Assembly (NCBI GenBank): GCA_903922605.1
Contig: CAIXUG010000069.1
Location: forward strand, 134,603-198,602
Origin: an uncultured Verrucomicrobiota bacterium
GTDB lineage: Bacteria > Verrucomicrobiota > Verrucomicrobiia > Limisphaerales > UBA9464
Length of the DNA: 64,000 nucleotides
Direction: 5' to 3'
Shown here: in pieces, positions 1 through 7,567 of the stretch
How the letters are laid out: each line of letters opens with the position of its first letter
Numbering within the stretch: the first letter of the stretch is position 1
Notes under the pieces: generated by a model
Told to the model about the DNA's origin: nothing
Databases searched by the model: none
What the model saw: only the letters and a program-made list of their open reading frames with translations
Program-made: the position numbers and the translations under genes

Positions 1-548
1 GGCGCCGCGTCCTGATACGCCCCGATGATCGTCTGGATGAACTCACGCCGCACCAACGGGTCGAGGCCGGAGGTGGGTTCGTCGAGAACCAGCATCTCCG
101 GCTCGGCCGCGATGGCCCCGATGAGCGCCAGCTGCGTACGTTGCCCCTTGCTCAGTCCCGAAGTCGGCGCGGCCGGATCGAGCTGGAACTGCTTCAACAG
201 CGATTCCTCCGCACCCCGGTTCCACCGTTCGCGAAAACTGGCCTGATAATCCAGCGCCTCCCGGATGCTCATCCAAGGGTAGAAGGCCACAAAGTCGGGC
301 ACATACGCGAGCCGGGCCTTCACCTCGGCTTCGGAACGACGTGGGTCCATGCCGAAGACACGCACGGAGCCGGACGCCGGACGGAGCAGGTTCAGCAGGC
401 ACTTGATGGTGGTGGTCTTGCCGGAACCATTGCGGCCGAAGAAGCCGTAGCACTGGCCGGGCTCGACCGTGAGGCTGAGCCCGTGCAACGCCTCGGTGCG
501 GCCGTAGCGGTGGACGAGATCGTGGACTTCGATGGCGGGCGTGCTCAT
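1..548 (-). CDS. ABC transporter ATP-binding protein (3' end outside window)
   Basis: Reading the minus strand from the ATG at 548 gives an open frame to the window edge, about 182 residues, with no stop, so the C-terminus is missing. It shows Walker A (GRNGSGKTT, about residues 36-44), an ABC signature in the form LSKGQ, and Walker B (MLVLDEPTSGLDP). The family hydrolyses ATP on the cytoplasmic face to drive a membrane permease; the permease should lie beyond position 1. It is the last visible gene of a three-gene minus-strand operon headed by a YtrA-type GntR regulator, an arrangement typical of drug or peptide exporters in Gram-positive and PVC bacteria. The substrate cannot be inferred. 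Confidence 0.93.
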   Translation of the reverse strand, partial: MSTPAIEVHDLVHRYGRTEALHGLSLTVEPGQCYGFFGRNGSGKTTTIKCLLNLLRPASGSVRVFGMDPRRSEAEVKARLAYVPDFVAFYPWMSIREALDYQASFRERWNRGAEESLLKQFQLDPAAPTSGLSKGQRTQLALIGAIAAEPEMLVLDEPTSGLDPLVRREFIQTIIGAYQDAA

Positions 549-579
549 GGCAGTGACGGGTTGGGAGGTTGAATTGCGC

Positions 580-777
580 TCAGGCCCGGGTGCGTCCCGC
601 GCCCTTGATCAGGGCCAGCAACGCCCCGGCCATCAGGGCGACGCCCAGGAACAGCGGCAGAATGACCCGCATCGTGTCCATGCCGCCCTGCCGCCACCAG
701 GCGACCGCCGGCATGATGAAGCCCAGACCGACGAGCACACCGACCACGCCGGCGCCAATGAGGAGGATTCGTTTCAT
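580..777 (-). CDS. Small hydrophobic membrane protein (65 aa)
   Basis: A 65-residue protein with two hydrophobic segments (about residues 4-28 and 39-59) separated by a short polar stretch containing WWRQGG. It ends with a basic tail. I recognise no family. It sits between a YtrA-type regulator gene (69 bp upstream) and an ABC ATPase gene (31 bp downstream), on the same strand, so it is probably co-transcribed and may be an accessory membrane component of that transporter. The function is inferred only from position. Confidence 0.6.
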   Translation of the reverse strand: MKRILLIGAGVVGVLVGLGFIMPAVAWWRQGGMDTMRVILPLFLGVALMAGALLALIKGAGRTRA

Positions 778-846
778 GATGAGTGAATGAGGTTTGATGG
801 TTTACAGTTTGTTTTGCAGAGAATGGGTCCGGTCAGAAATGTCCGC

Positions 847-1254
847 TCAATTTTGGCCGCGTTGCCGTTGGCGCTCACGGAAATCGGTGAGGCGCTCCTC
901 CAGCAGCGCCCGCAGTTCGTCATCGCCAATTTGCAGGTGGTGCGCCTGCACGATCACGGCATCCAGCTCGGTGGCGAGCCGCTCGGAGCGTACCGCCCGG
1001 CGCAGCGGCGAGGCGCCATTGGCCTTCAGAAAGCAGCCGCTGCCCTGCCGCAGCTCCAGCACGCCCTCGGTCTCCAGCTCGGCGTAGGCCTTGGCGATGG
1101 TGTTGCGGTTGACCCGCAGCTCCTCGGCCAGCGCCCGCACCGACGGCAGCGGATCGCCGGGCCGCAACGCCCCGCTGGCGGCCGAATCCTTCACCTGCGC
1201 GACAATCTGCAGGTAAACCGGGACTCCGGACTTGAAGTTTAAGTGTACTAACAT
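847..1254 (-). CDS. GntR family transcriptional regulator, YtrA subfamily
   Basis: 135 residues from the ATG at 1254. An N-terminal winged helix-turn-helix typical of GntR proteins is clear: VPVYLQIVAQVKDSAASG, then RPGDPLPSVRALAEELRVN and NTIAKAYAELETEGVLE, followed by RQGSGCFL. Only about 55 residues follow, with no large effector domain, which is the hallmark of the YtrA subfamily. A longer frame continues upstream to 2574, but that part is antisense to the nucleotidyltransferase gene and is rejected. It heads an operon with a small membrane protein and an ABC ATPase, so it probably represses this operon. An imperfect palindrome at 1274-1293 lies just upstream of the start and is a candidate operator. 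Confidence 0.93.
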   Translation of the reverse strand: MLVHLNFKSGVPVYLQIVAQVKDSAASGALRPGDPLPSVRALAEELRVNRNTIAKAYAELETEGVLELRQGSGCFLKANGASPLRRAVRSERLATELDAVIVQAHHLQIGDDELRALLEERLTDFRERQRQRGQN

Positions 1255-1273
1255 CGGGTGACGTGCTGATAAG

Positions 1274-1293
1274 TGACATAGGACACTATGACA
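1274..1293. promoter_or_regulatory. Candidate GntR/YtrA operator palindrome
   Basis: The sequence TGACATAGGACACTATGACA has 8-bp arms (one mismatch) around GACA; the inner arms CATAG/CTATG are perfect. It lies 20 bp upstream of the YtrA-type regulator start, in the 132-bp divergent region shared with the nucleotidyltransferase gene. YtrA-type regulators commonly bind such palindromes in their own promoters. Binding itself is inferred. Confidence 0.4.
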
Positions 1294-1386
1294 GTCAATC
1301 GGAAAGTTCGCAGGCGTGAACGATTTCCCGGAAACACGCCGAGATTGCAGCTTTTGCCCGCGCCTGCACCTGACTAGGGTGTCCAC

Positions 1387-2796
1387 GTGCTTGACCGTCT
1401 GCCCCCCATCCTGCTCCGCGTGCTCCGGGAAACCCCGGAGCTGACGCAGGCCTATCTCGTGGGTGGCGGGGTACGCGACTCGCTGCTGGGCGTGCCCGGG
1501 CAGGACTTCGACGTCGAAGTGTTCGGGGTGGATTACGGCAGCCTGGTCAGCGCGCTGGGCCGCTGGGGGCGGGCCGATCTGGTGGGCCGGTCGTTCGGCG
1601 TGGTGAAACTCACCATCGACGGGCAGACCTTCGACTTTTCCCTGCCCCGGCTCGACTCGAAGGTCGGGCCCGGCCACACCGGGTTCAACGTCCAGTTTGA
1701 ACCGGCCCTGACGCCACGTGAGGCGGCGGCCCGCCGGGATTTCACGATCAACTCGCTCATGTTCGATCCGCACCGGGGCGAACTGCTCGATTTCTTTGGC
1801 GGGGCCGCCGACCTGAAACAGCGGGTGCTGCGCCACACGAGCGAAGCCTTTGTCGAGGATCCGCTGCGCGTGCTCCGCGGCATGCAGTTCGCCGGCCGCT
1901 TCGACCTGACCGGCGCGCCCGAGACGCTGGCGCTCTGCCGCAGCATCGCCAATTCCTATTCGGAACTCGCCCTCGAACGGGTGCGCGAGGAGTGGTTCAA
2001 GTGGGCCGCGAAATCCACCCGCCCATCGGCCGGTCTGCGCTTCCTGCGCGACAGCGGCTGGCTGCGGCATTTTCCCGAGGCGGCGCTGCTGGTCGGTGTG
2101 CCGCAGGACCCCGGCTGGCACCCGGAAGGGGACGTCTGGACGCACACGCTGCACTGCCTCGACGCGCTCGCCGAACTGCCCGACTGGCAGGCGGCCGACG
2201 AAGCCACGCGGGTCGTCGTGATGCTGGCGGTGCTGGCGCATGATTTTGCCAAACCCGCCTGCACGCACACCGACATGCGGCACGGCAGCCTGCGCATCGT
2301 GTCGCCGGGCCACGAAGCGGCTGGCGGTCCGCTGACCGAAGCCTTTCTCCAGCGCCTTTCCGTACCGATGGCGCTCGCCGACCGCGTACCTCCGCTGGTC
2401 ATCAACCATCTCGCCCACCTGCACGACATCACTCCCCGCTCCGTGCGCCGGCTGGCCCAACGGCTCGCGCCAGCAACGATCCGGGAACTTTCCTGGGTGA
2501 TGATTGCCGATGCCTATGGGCGGCCGCCGCTTCCGCGAATGACGCTCGCGAGCGTGAACGAATTGCTCGCGCAAGCGGCCCAGCTCAATGTGCAGCTACA
2601 AGCCCCACAAGCCATCCTGCTCGGCCGGCACCTGATTGAGCGCGGCCTATCCCCCGGCCCGACGTTCAAGCCGCTACTGGATGCTGCCTTCGAAGCGCAG
2701 CTCGACGGCGTTTTTACCGACATCGAAGGCGCGAAAGCCTGGCTGGACCAGCGGTTGTCGGCGACAGCGGCCGCGACGGTGGGTAGTCCTGCATAG
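1387..2796 (+). CDS. CCA tRNA nucleotidyltransferase / poly(A) polymerase family protein with HD domain
   Basis: 469 residues from a GTG start. The class II nucleotidyltransferase head is clear: YLVGGGVRDSLLG (about 23-35), the metal-binding D40-F-D42, and RRDFTINSL (about 117-125), followed by the RNA-binding head segment (EDPLRVLRGMQFAGRF). A C-terminal HD phosphohydrolase-like region contains HPEGDVWTHTLHCLDAL and LAHDFAKP. The family adds CCA to tRNA 3' ends or polyadenylates RNA using ATP/CTP; sequence alone does not separate the two. It is divergent from the GntR operon and convergent with the 3' half of dprA. The length suits HD-containing bacterial CCA enzymes. Confidence 0.9.
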   Translation: MLDRLPPILLRVLRETPELTQAYLVGGGVRDSLLGVPGQDFDVEVFGVDYGSLVSALGRWGRADLVGRSFGVVKLTIDGQTFDFSLPRLDSKVGPGHTGFNVQFEPALTPREAAARRDFTINSLMFDPHRGELLDFFGGAADLKQRVLRHTSEAFVEDPLRVLRGMQFAGRFDLTGAPETLALCRSIANSYSELALERVREEWFKWAAKSTRPSAGLRFLRDSGWLRHFPEAALLVGVPQDPGWHPEGDVWTHTLHCLDALAELPDWQAADEATRVVVMLAVLAHDFAKPACTHTDMRHGSLRIVSPGHEAAGGPLTEAFLQRLSVPMALADRVPPLVINHLAHLHDITPRSVRRLAQRLAPATIRELSWVMIADAYGRPPLPRMTLASVNELLAQAAQLNVQLQAPQAILLGRHLIERGLSPGPTFKPLLDAAFEAQLDGVFTDIEGAKAWLDQRLSATAAATVGSPA

Positions 2797-2831
2797 GGGT
2801 CTTCGAAAGGGCCCAAGGTCCTTCGTCAGGC

Positions 2832-3425
2832 TCACTCACGCCCGCCGTTGCGGGTAAAGATTTTTCCCGGCAACTGTCGCACGAGCTTTTTCATTTCAAG
2901 GCTGAAGAGCGAGACATTGACCGCGCTGGCCGGCAACCCGCTGGCCCGGATGACCTCGTCCACCGACCGCTCTTCCCCGGCACCAAGCACCGCCAGCACC
3001 TTGGCCTCATTGTCCGACAGTGCGAGGCCCGGCAGCGTTCCCGTTTCCGAGGGAGAAGCTGGCCGGTTGCTGGCCGGAAACAGGTACTCAAACTCGCTCA
3101 GGATATCCTCGATGCCCTCGCAGAGCTTGGCGCCTTTCTTGATGAGATCGTGGCAGCCCTTGCTGCGCGGCGAATCAATCCGGCCCGGTACCGCGAAAAC
3201 CTGCCGGCCATACTCGTTGGCGAAATTGGCCGTGATGAGCGCGCCACTGGTGAGGTTCGCCTCGACTACCACCGTGCCGAGCGTCATGCCGGCCACGATG
3301 CGGTTGCGGATCGGGAAGGACTGCTTGTCCGCCGGCCGGTTGAAAGGGAACTGGCTGATGACTGCCCCATTGGCCGCGATGCGCTCGAACAGCTCCGCGT
3401 TCTCCGGTGGGAACACAATGTTGAT
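2832..3425 (-). pseudogene. dprA: dprA, 3' portion (C-terminal half), interrupted by an integrated element
   Basis: This frame encodes the C-terminal part of DprA/Smf, the DNA-processing protein that loads RecA on incoming single strands during transformation. Visible are INIVFPPENAELFERI, the Rossmann-fold motif FPIRNRIVAGM, TSGALITANFANEYGRQVFAVPG, and a C-terminal winged-helix domain (LALSDNEAKVLAVL to KIFTRNGGRE). The frame runs upstream to 3530, but codons above the TTGAT at 3421-3425 belong to the element and are unrelated to DprA. The N-terminal half lies 6 kb away at 9489-10057 on the same strand. Joining them through one TTGAT gives one uninterrupted frame of 374 codons from the ATG at 10021. 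Confidence 0.95.
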
Positions 3426-3443
3426 TCTGTTATCTTTTACACC
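3404..3443. other. attL: left junction of the integrated element
   Basis: Chromosomal dprA sequence runs to 3420. TTGAT (3421-3425) is shared with the right junction at 9489-9493. Beyond it, 3434-3443 reads CTTTTACACC, the exact reverse complement of GGTGTAAAAG at 9468-9477 by the other junction. The chromosomal side carries TGGGAAC (3408-3414), one arm of an imperfect inverted repeat of the deduced attB. Confidence 0.85.
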
Positions 3444-3455
3444 TACAATCAATTC

Positions 3456-5072
3456 GTGCGCAAAATTGCCTATTCCTACATCCGTTTCAGCACGGCACAG
3501 CAGAAACTCGGTGACAGCAAAAGGCGACAATTAGCGGCTGCGGAGGCTTATTGCGCGGAGAACGGCTACACGCTCGACACTTCCTTATCGCTCACCGATG
3601 AAGGCGTATCTGGGTTCAAGGGAAAGAATCTAACGCACGGGAAATTGGGCGAATTTGTCCGACTGGTTGATTCGGGAGTCATCAAACCCGGCGCGACCTT
3701 AATCATCGAGAATTTGGATCGGCTGACCCGCACGAACATCGTCGATGCGCAGACCCTCTTTCTCCGTTTGGTCTCAGCCGGCATCGCCATCGTAACGCTA
3801 ACGGATCGGCAGCACTATTCACGGGAAAGCATCGAGGAACGCCCAGAACGGCTCTACGTTTCGCTTGGAGGGCTGATCCGAGCCAATGAGGAGTCCGCCA
3901 CAAAAGGCACCCGAATCAGGGCGGCGCGGGCAAAGAGACGCGAAGAGGCAAAAACTGGTTTTCCAGTCAAAGCATGGACTCCGCCATGGTGTGATTTTCA
4001 AAATGGCCAGTTCGTCGTCAACCAAGCCAAAGCAGCGTTGGTGCGAAGACTGTTCGATTTGTATCTCGGGGGCCAAGGAAGCTTCTCCATCGCCAAGCTC
4101 CTTAACGCGGAGAAAATCGCTCCGCTGGGTCGAAGCTCCAAGGGAAGGAAGGCGTCGGAGTGGTACAAAAAAATCATCTACGACATTTTACGGGACAAGC
4201 GGGTTTACGGTTTCGCGCACCAGCTAGAAAAAGAAGACTACTACCCGCCAATCCTGCCCCGAGAGACATTCCTCCGCGCCCAGCATGTCAATGGAGAGCG
4301 GAGAAAGAAAAAAGGACCGACGGGCAAGACCGTGGGCAATCTCTTCACCGGCTTGGCTTACTGCTCTAGCTGCGCCGGTCCAATGAGCAAGACTCCAAAG
4401 CATCGCGGCAAAAGACGGTACGAGTATCTGGTTTGCGAAAATAGCCGCGCCGGAAAAACGTGCCTCTATCGGAGCATTCCGTACCCCGCTTTCGAGGGTG
4501 CCTTTTTCGGCGCGATAGCATCGAACGAGTTTTTTGGCACGCTAATCGACGCCAACAACGGCGCGGCGGATCGTATCGAGGCCAAACAAGGCGAGCTTGC
4601 CGAATACCGTAGGCAATTGGAGGCCATCAATGTGGCGCTGGCCGACTACACGGTGTTTCCCAAACTCCTAGTGGAGAAAATCAACGATCTGGAGGCGAAG
4701 GTGAAAAAGAGTTCGGCCGAACTCTTGGCGCTAGAAGGGGCCAGAGTTCCTGTGAGCGACGACGAAAACTTGGGGGAGATTCTCGGTCTGACCAACGAGT
4801 GGCAGGATTTGATTCCCACCAAAGAATTTCGCCTCAAGGTGCGCGAAAGCCTACGCCGACAAATTCAGAGCCTGACTATCGACACCTTGAGCAACCCATG
4901 GAGCTGCGTCATCCGTTTCAAGTCGTCCAAAGCCGTGGGATTCCGTTTCTGGCGCGTTGAGGATGCGTCAGGCGTGTCGGTGGACTTGGACATTTTTAAC
5001 CCGGACGACGGCAAGAAAGTAGGAAAAACCAGATGCTGGCCCTTCAGCCCAGACTGGAAAGACGCGTGGTGA
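3456..5072 (+). CDS. Large serine recombinase (integrase of the element)
   Basis: 538 residues from the GTG at 3456. The N-terminal resolvase domain has the catalytic serine in YIRFSTAQQ (S12), then DEGVSGFKGKN and ENLDRLTR. A Recombinase domain follows (about 170-270). A zinc ribbon comes next (YCSSC, later CENS and KTC, about 302-340) interrupted by a coiled coil rich in E/K (about 370-430), the layout of phage-type large serine integrases. It acts on att sites with a 2-bp crossover. The frame is open further upstream, but that part is antisense dprA. The start lies only 35 bp inside the left end, so integration changes what is upstream of it. No strong Shine-Dalgarno sequence is seen. Confidence 0.95.
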   Translation: MRKIAYSYIRFSTAQQKLGDSKRRQLAAAEAYCAENGYTLDTSLSLTDEGVSGFKGKNLTHGKLGEFVRLVDSGVIKPGATLIIENLDRLTRTNIVDAQTLFLRLVSAGIAIVTLTDRQHYSRESIEERPERLYVSLGGLIRANEESATKGTRIRAARAKRREEAKTGFPVKAWTPPWCDFQNGQFVVNQAKAALVRRLFDLYLGGQGSFSIAKLLNAEKIAPLGRSSKGRKASEWYKKIIYDILRDKRVYGFAHQLEKEDYYPPILPRETFLRAQHVNGERRKKKGPTGKTVGNLFTGLAYCSSCAGPMSKTPKHRGKRRYEYLVCENSRAGKTCLYRSIPYPAFEGAFFGAIASNEFFGTLIDANNGAADRIEAKQGELAEYRRQLEAINVALADYTVFPKLLVEKINDLEAKVKKSSAELLALEGARVPVSDDENLGEILGLTNEWQDLIPTKEFRLKVRESLRRQIQSLTIDTLSNPWSCVIRFKSSKAVGFRFWRVEDASGVSVDLDIFNPDDGKKVGKTRCWPFSPDWKDAW

Positions 5073-5180
5073 ACTTGAGCCCCTACGGAGATTGGTTCCA
5101 TGCAAGACGGTTCCCCGGAGGATCGGCTAGCCTGCAAAATCCATCCCTTTTTCACCCAAGCGTGCGTAATTGCATTTTCG

Positions 5181-5199
5181 AGGGCAAAAAAAATGCCCT
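5181..5199. terminator. Hairpin between convergent element genes
   Basis: AGGGCA and TGCCCT form a perfect 6-bp stem around seven A residues, in the 208-bp gap between the large serine recombinase and the convergent coiled-coil gene. No U-tract follows on either strand, so termination is only a possibility. The rest of the 5073-5280 gap shows nothing I can name. Confidence 0.3.
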
Positions 5200-5280
5200 G
5201 TGTGTAAAGCACGTGTGGGTAGGTCTGGGACACAAATTCGCGTTCCATCCAGACACGTTTTTCAAGTTACTGGTTCAGAG

Positions 5281-5586
5281 TTACTTACGTAGCCTCTTGC
5301 GTTCTGCGTCGATCTCCTTCTTTCGCTTTTCCACCGCGCGCAGCTTCTGCTTTTTCACGGCTATATCTGCCACTTTCGCCTTCAAACGCGCCATATCCCC
5401 GTCGAAACGGTCTATTTGTTTTTCTTTGCCTTCCGTGACGGTGGCCATTCCATGTTCCTCGTAACGGCGCAGGATTCCGTCCTCTTCTCGGATGGCCGCT
5501 GCCGCGATGGCGAGATGCTTGTTCGTGAGCACGCGCAAATTCACCGCACGCTCAAAGTCTGCTTGCCGGATGGGGCCGCTGCTCAT
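5281..5586 (-). CDS. Small coiled-coil protein, translationally coupled to the Rep-like gene
   Basis: 101 residues. The N-terminal third (MSSGPIRQADFERAVN) is followed by long charged heptad-like helices (GKEKQIDRFDGDMARLKAKVADIAVKKQKLRAVEKRKKEIDAE) that should form a coiled coil. It ends in a basic RKRLRK tail. The start overlaps the stop of the upstream Rep-like gene as ATGA, with a clear GGAGG four bases before the ATG, so translation is coupled. I do not recognise the family. Co-expression with an HUH protein suggests a replication accessory, a relaxosome-like partner or a recombination directionality factor; these are guesses from position. Confidence 0.7.
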   Translation of the reverse strand: MSSGPIRQADFERAVNLRVLTNKHLAIAAAAIREEDGILRRYEEHGMATVTEGKEKQIDRFDGDMARLKAKVADIAVKKQKLRAVEKRKKEIDAERKRLRK

Positions 5587-6152
5587 GCTGCCTCCTTCAG
5601 TTCTTGGCCGGCGAGCGCCTTGCGTTTCAAATAGTGAATCGGCGGCGTGTAGCAGCTTTGCATGAACGGGTTGTCCTTGGTGATGTAGCGCAACCAGCCG
5701 TCATCTTCGTACCCTCGGTAGTGGCTGACACCGTGCTTCCTCCAGTTCCTCTTCAGCCAAGAAACCAAGGCGAGTTCATCGGGAAAGGAATTTTCCGAAC
5801 CCCGGAGGTAGTGAAATTCCGGCGTCGCATCCATGAGGACGAAATGGCAGTGAAGTCGTTCTTTCGAGTCGTACTCCCAGCGCCAATAGACCGGGACGTT
5901 TCTCCAGTCGAATTCGCCATTTAGGTGCCAACTCAGGGCACTAAATAGCTTTTTCACTTTGTCGTTTTGCGTATCCAAGTGCTTCGTCTTGAAGCTCAGG
6001 GTTCCGCATATTTTCCAGCCATCGCCGCATGGGGGGAAGTTGGTGATTTTCAGCAACCACGAACGATCCGGATGGAAGGGTCTTTGGGTGATTGGGTTAA
6101 TTTCTATTTCTGTTTTTACAGGCATTTCGCCGATTATGGTGTGTTTTTTCAT
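5583..6152 (-). CDS. HUH-endonuclease Rep-like protein (rolling-circle type, probable)
   Basis: 189 residues from the ATG at 6152; a TTG at 6173 would add seven. Three features match rolling-circle Rep proteins: a motif-1-like strand (GTLSFKT), the metal-binding HUH motif in RLHCHFVLMD (His 101 and 103), and a motif-3-like tyrosine in GWLRYITK (Y156). VYWRWEYDSKERLHCHF matches the usual W-x-E-x(n)-GRLHCH context. Such proteins nick one strand at an origin through a phosphotyrosine link. The protein is short, and no helicase or winged-helix domain is obvious. The gene is first in a two-gene coupled operon. A palindrome at 6182-6198 lies 30 bp upstream. The family call is by motif only. Confidence 0.6.
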   Translation of the reverse strand: MKKHTIIGEMPVKTEIEINPITQRPFHPDRSWLLKITNFPPCGDGWKICGTLSFKTKHLDTQNDKVKKLFSALSWHLNGEFDWRNVPVYWRWEYDSKERLHCHFVLMDATPEFHYLRGSENSFPDELALVSWLKRNWRKHGVSHYRGYEDDGWLRYITKDNPFMQSCYTPPIHYLKRKALAGQELKEAA

Positions 6153-6173
6153 ATGTAATTTGTTGATAGTCAA

Positions 6174-6483
6174 GGACTACCGAACCGAAAATCGGTTCCG
6201 CATGCGTTACGCTCTTGAATCAACCTCCTACTGGTGGCCGGGAATTCCGCTGGACCAACAGGCGTTCAATTTCAACCTCCTTGATTTGCCGACAATCATA
6301 CATAGTTCTGCTTGACTTTTCGATTTAATTTATTTTGGAAATCTTCGCCCTCCTGCGGCGAAAGCAGCCAGCAGAGGGATCTCATTTGCATGTAACCTGT
6401 AATCAGCAACTTACAAAGAAATGAACACATTTTCTTTAGAATTTGTGTTTACGGCGCGACGATTTCCCTTCAGATTCTGACCC
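6174..6483. other. AT-rich divergent intergenic region of the element
   Basis: About 310 bp between the divergent Rep-like and second recombinase genes. It is the most AT-rich stretch of the window, for example around 6310-6340 and 6410-6450. It holds the 6182-6198 palindrome and must contain promoters for both genes. I see no coding frame, no iteron array and no confident -35/-10 pair. Confidence 0.6.
6182..6198. promoter_or_regulatory. Perfect 7-bp palindrome upstream of the Rep-like gene
   Basis: GAACCGA-AAA-TCGGTTC is a perfect inverted repeat 30 bp upstream of the Rep-like ATG. It could be an operator for control of replication or the nick-site hairpin of an origin. There is no T-tract after it on the minus strand, so a terminator is less likely. 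Confidence 0.4.
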
Positions 6484-7176
6484 GTGAAAGCGAAAGAGAA
6501 GGCGTTTGGGTATCTTCGGACCTCCGGCAAAGGACAGATCGGCAATGACGGCTTTCCGCGCCAGCGCGAGGCCATTGCGTCTTACGCCAAGAGCAATCGC
6601 CTTGAAATTGTCCAAGAATTTTCGGATGAGGCTGTCAGTGGCACCACGGATGCGATGGATCGAAACGGGCTCACGGATTTGCTAGTCGCCCTAAAGGCCA
6701 ACGGCGTGCGTCTGGTGGTGGTGGAAAATGCGACACGACTTGCGCGGGACTTGATGATTTCAGAAATCATCCTCAGCGAGTTCCGTAAAATCGGGGTTCG
6801 GGTCATTTCCGCAGATGGAGATGTTGACCTGACTTTGGGCAATGACGATCCCACCGGAAAATTAATTCGTCAGATCCTTGGAGCCGTTAGCGAGTGGGAA
6901 AAATGCGCTTTGGTCCAAAAGCTCCGCGCCTCACGGCTTCGTTTGCGCCGGGCCGGCGAGCGTTGCGAAGGTCGCAAGCCCTACGGTCAAAACGCCGAAG
7001 AGAAAACCGTTATCGCACGAATCTTGGCACTTCGCGAAGAACGTCTCTCGTTCGTCGCCATCGCCGCCAAATTGAATGCGGATGGGGTTCGGTCGAGGTC
7101 GAACAAGCAATGGCACGCCACACAGGTTCAACGCGTGCTTCAGCGTGGAAGTAGGCTTAAGGCCGGGGCGCGTTAA
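6484..7176 (+). CDS. Serine recombinase (resolvase/invertase family)
   Basis: 230 residues from a GTG. The resolvase domain has YLRTSGKGQ, in which the serine after RT is the likely nucleophile. It continues with FPRQREAIASYA, DEAVSGTTDAMDRNGL, VVVENATRLARDLM and DDPTGKLIRQILGAVSEWEK. A short DNA-binding tail of Recombinase type follows (PYGQNAEEKTVIARILALREERLSFVAIAAKLNADGV). It lacks the zinc ribbon and coiled coil of the larger enzyme. It may resolve multimers, invert DNA or help excision. Having two serine recombinases in one 6-kb element is uncommon. Its 3' end overlaps the convergent membrane-protein gene by 20 bp. Confidence 0.92.
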   Translation: MKAKEKAFGYLRTSGKGQIGNDGFPRQREAIASYAKSNRLEIVQEFSDEAVSGTTDAMDRNGLTDLLVALKANGVRLVVVENATRLARDLMISEIILSEFRKIGVRVISADGDVDLTLGNDDPTGKLIRQILGAVSEWEKCALVQKLRASRLRLRRAGERCEGRKPYGQNAEEKTVIARILALREERLSFVAIAAKLNADGVRSRSNKQWHATQVQRVLQRGSRLKAGAR

Positions 7177-7507
7177 TTGCCGTTCGCCTCCTAAGTTTCT
7201 TGATATGAATCATTTGCAGAACAGCAACAGGGAACAAAAAAGCCGAACTCATGTAGAGTGCCTGCTTTATCCCACCCGGCTCTCCCGGTCCATCCCGCTT
7301 TAACAAGAACATGGCATCCGATCCTCCGGTATCTCGTCCTAGCTGGATGTCATCGTCGACCCGTTTCTGAATTCTGGTCATATTTGCGTTGTACGCTTCC
7401 TCGTTCGCTTTTTCAGACCATAATGCAGGAATAAACCAAGGAAACACGCTGAGGACCACCAGAAATAAGGCGAGCTTGCCTTGCCATGTCTTGAATTGAT
7501 TTTTCAT
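7157..7507 (-). CDS. Small two-helix membrane protein of the element
   Basis: 116 residues from the ATG at 7507. One hydrophobic helix lies near the N-terminus (LALFLVVLSVFPWFIPAL, about 12-29), followed by a polar region (ANEEAYNANMTRIQKRVDDDI). A second hydrophobic segment follows (ALYMSSAFLFPVAVLQMI, about 83-100), then a basic tail (HIKKLRRR). I do not recognise the family. It sits in the accessory part of the element, next to the nested inverted repeats. The start is supported by the hydrophobic profile only. Confidence 0.5.
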   Translation of the reverse strand: MKNQFKTWQGKLALFLVVLSVFPWFIPALWSEKANEEAYNANMTRIQKRVDDDIQLGRDTGGSDAMFLLKRDGPGEPGGIKQALYMSSAFLFPVAVLQMIHIKKLRRRTAINAPRP

Positions 7508-7567
7508 TTCGTTTTCCCACGCAACCGAGCGTGGTCAGAAATGGAAAAGGCGCGCATCCAACGCGCC

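Noticed and set aside
1255-2574. Upstream extension of the GntR frame to a 575-residue protein
   Set aside because: The extra part is antisense to the nucleotidyltransferase gene and has no family features; the GntR start at 1254 fits the HTH domain.
3150-3455. Longer start of the large recombinase at 3150
   Set aside because: Residues before 3456 come from antisense dprA and the att junction; the catalytic domain begins at VRKIAYSYIRFS.
2832-3530. Stand-alone 232-residue gene
   Set aside because: Its first 36 codons are antisense to the recombinase; the rest is the displaced C-terminal half of dprA.
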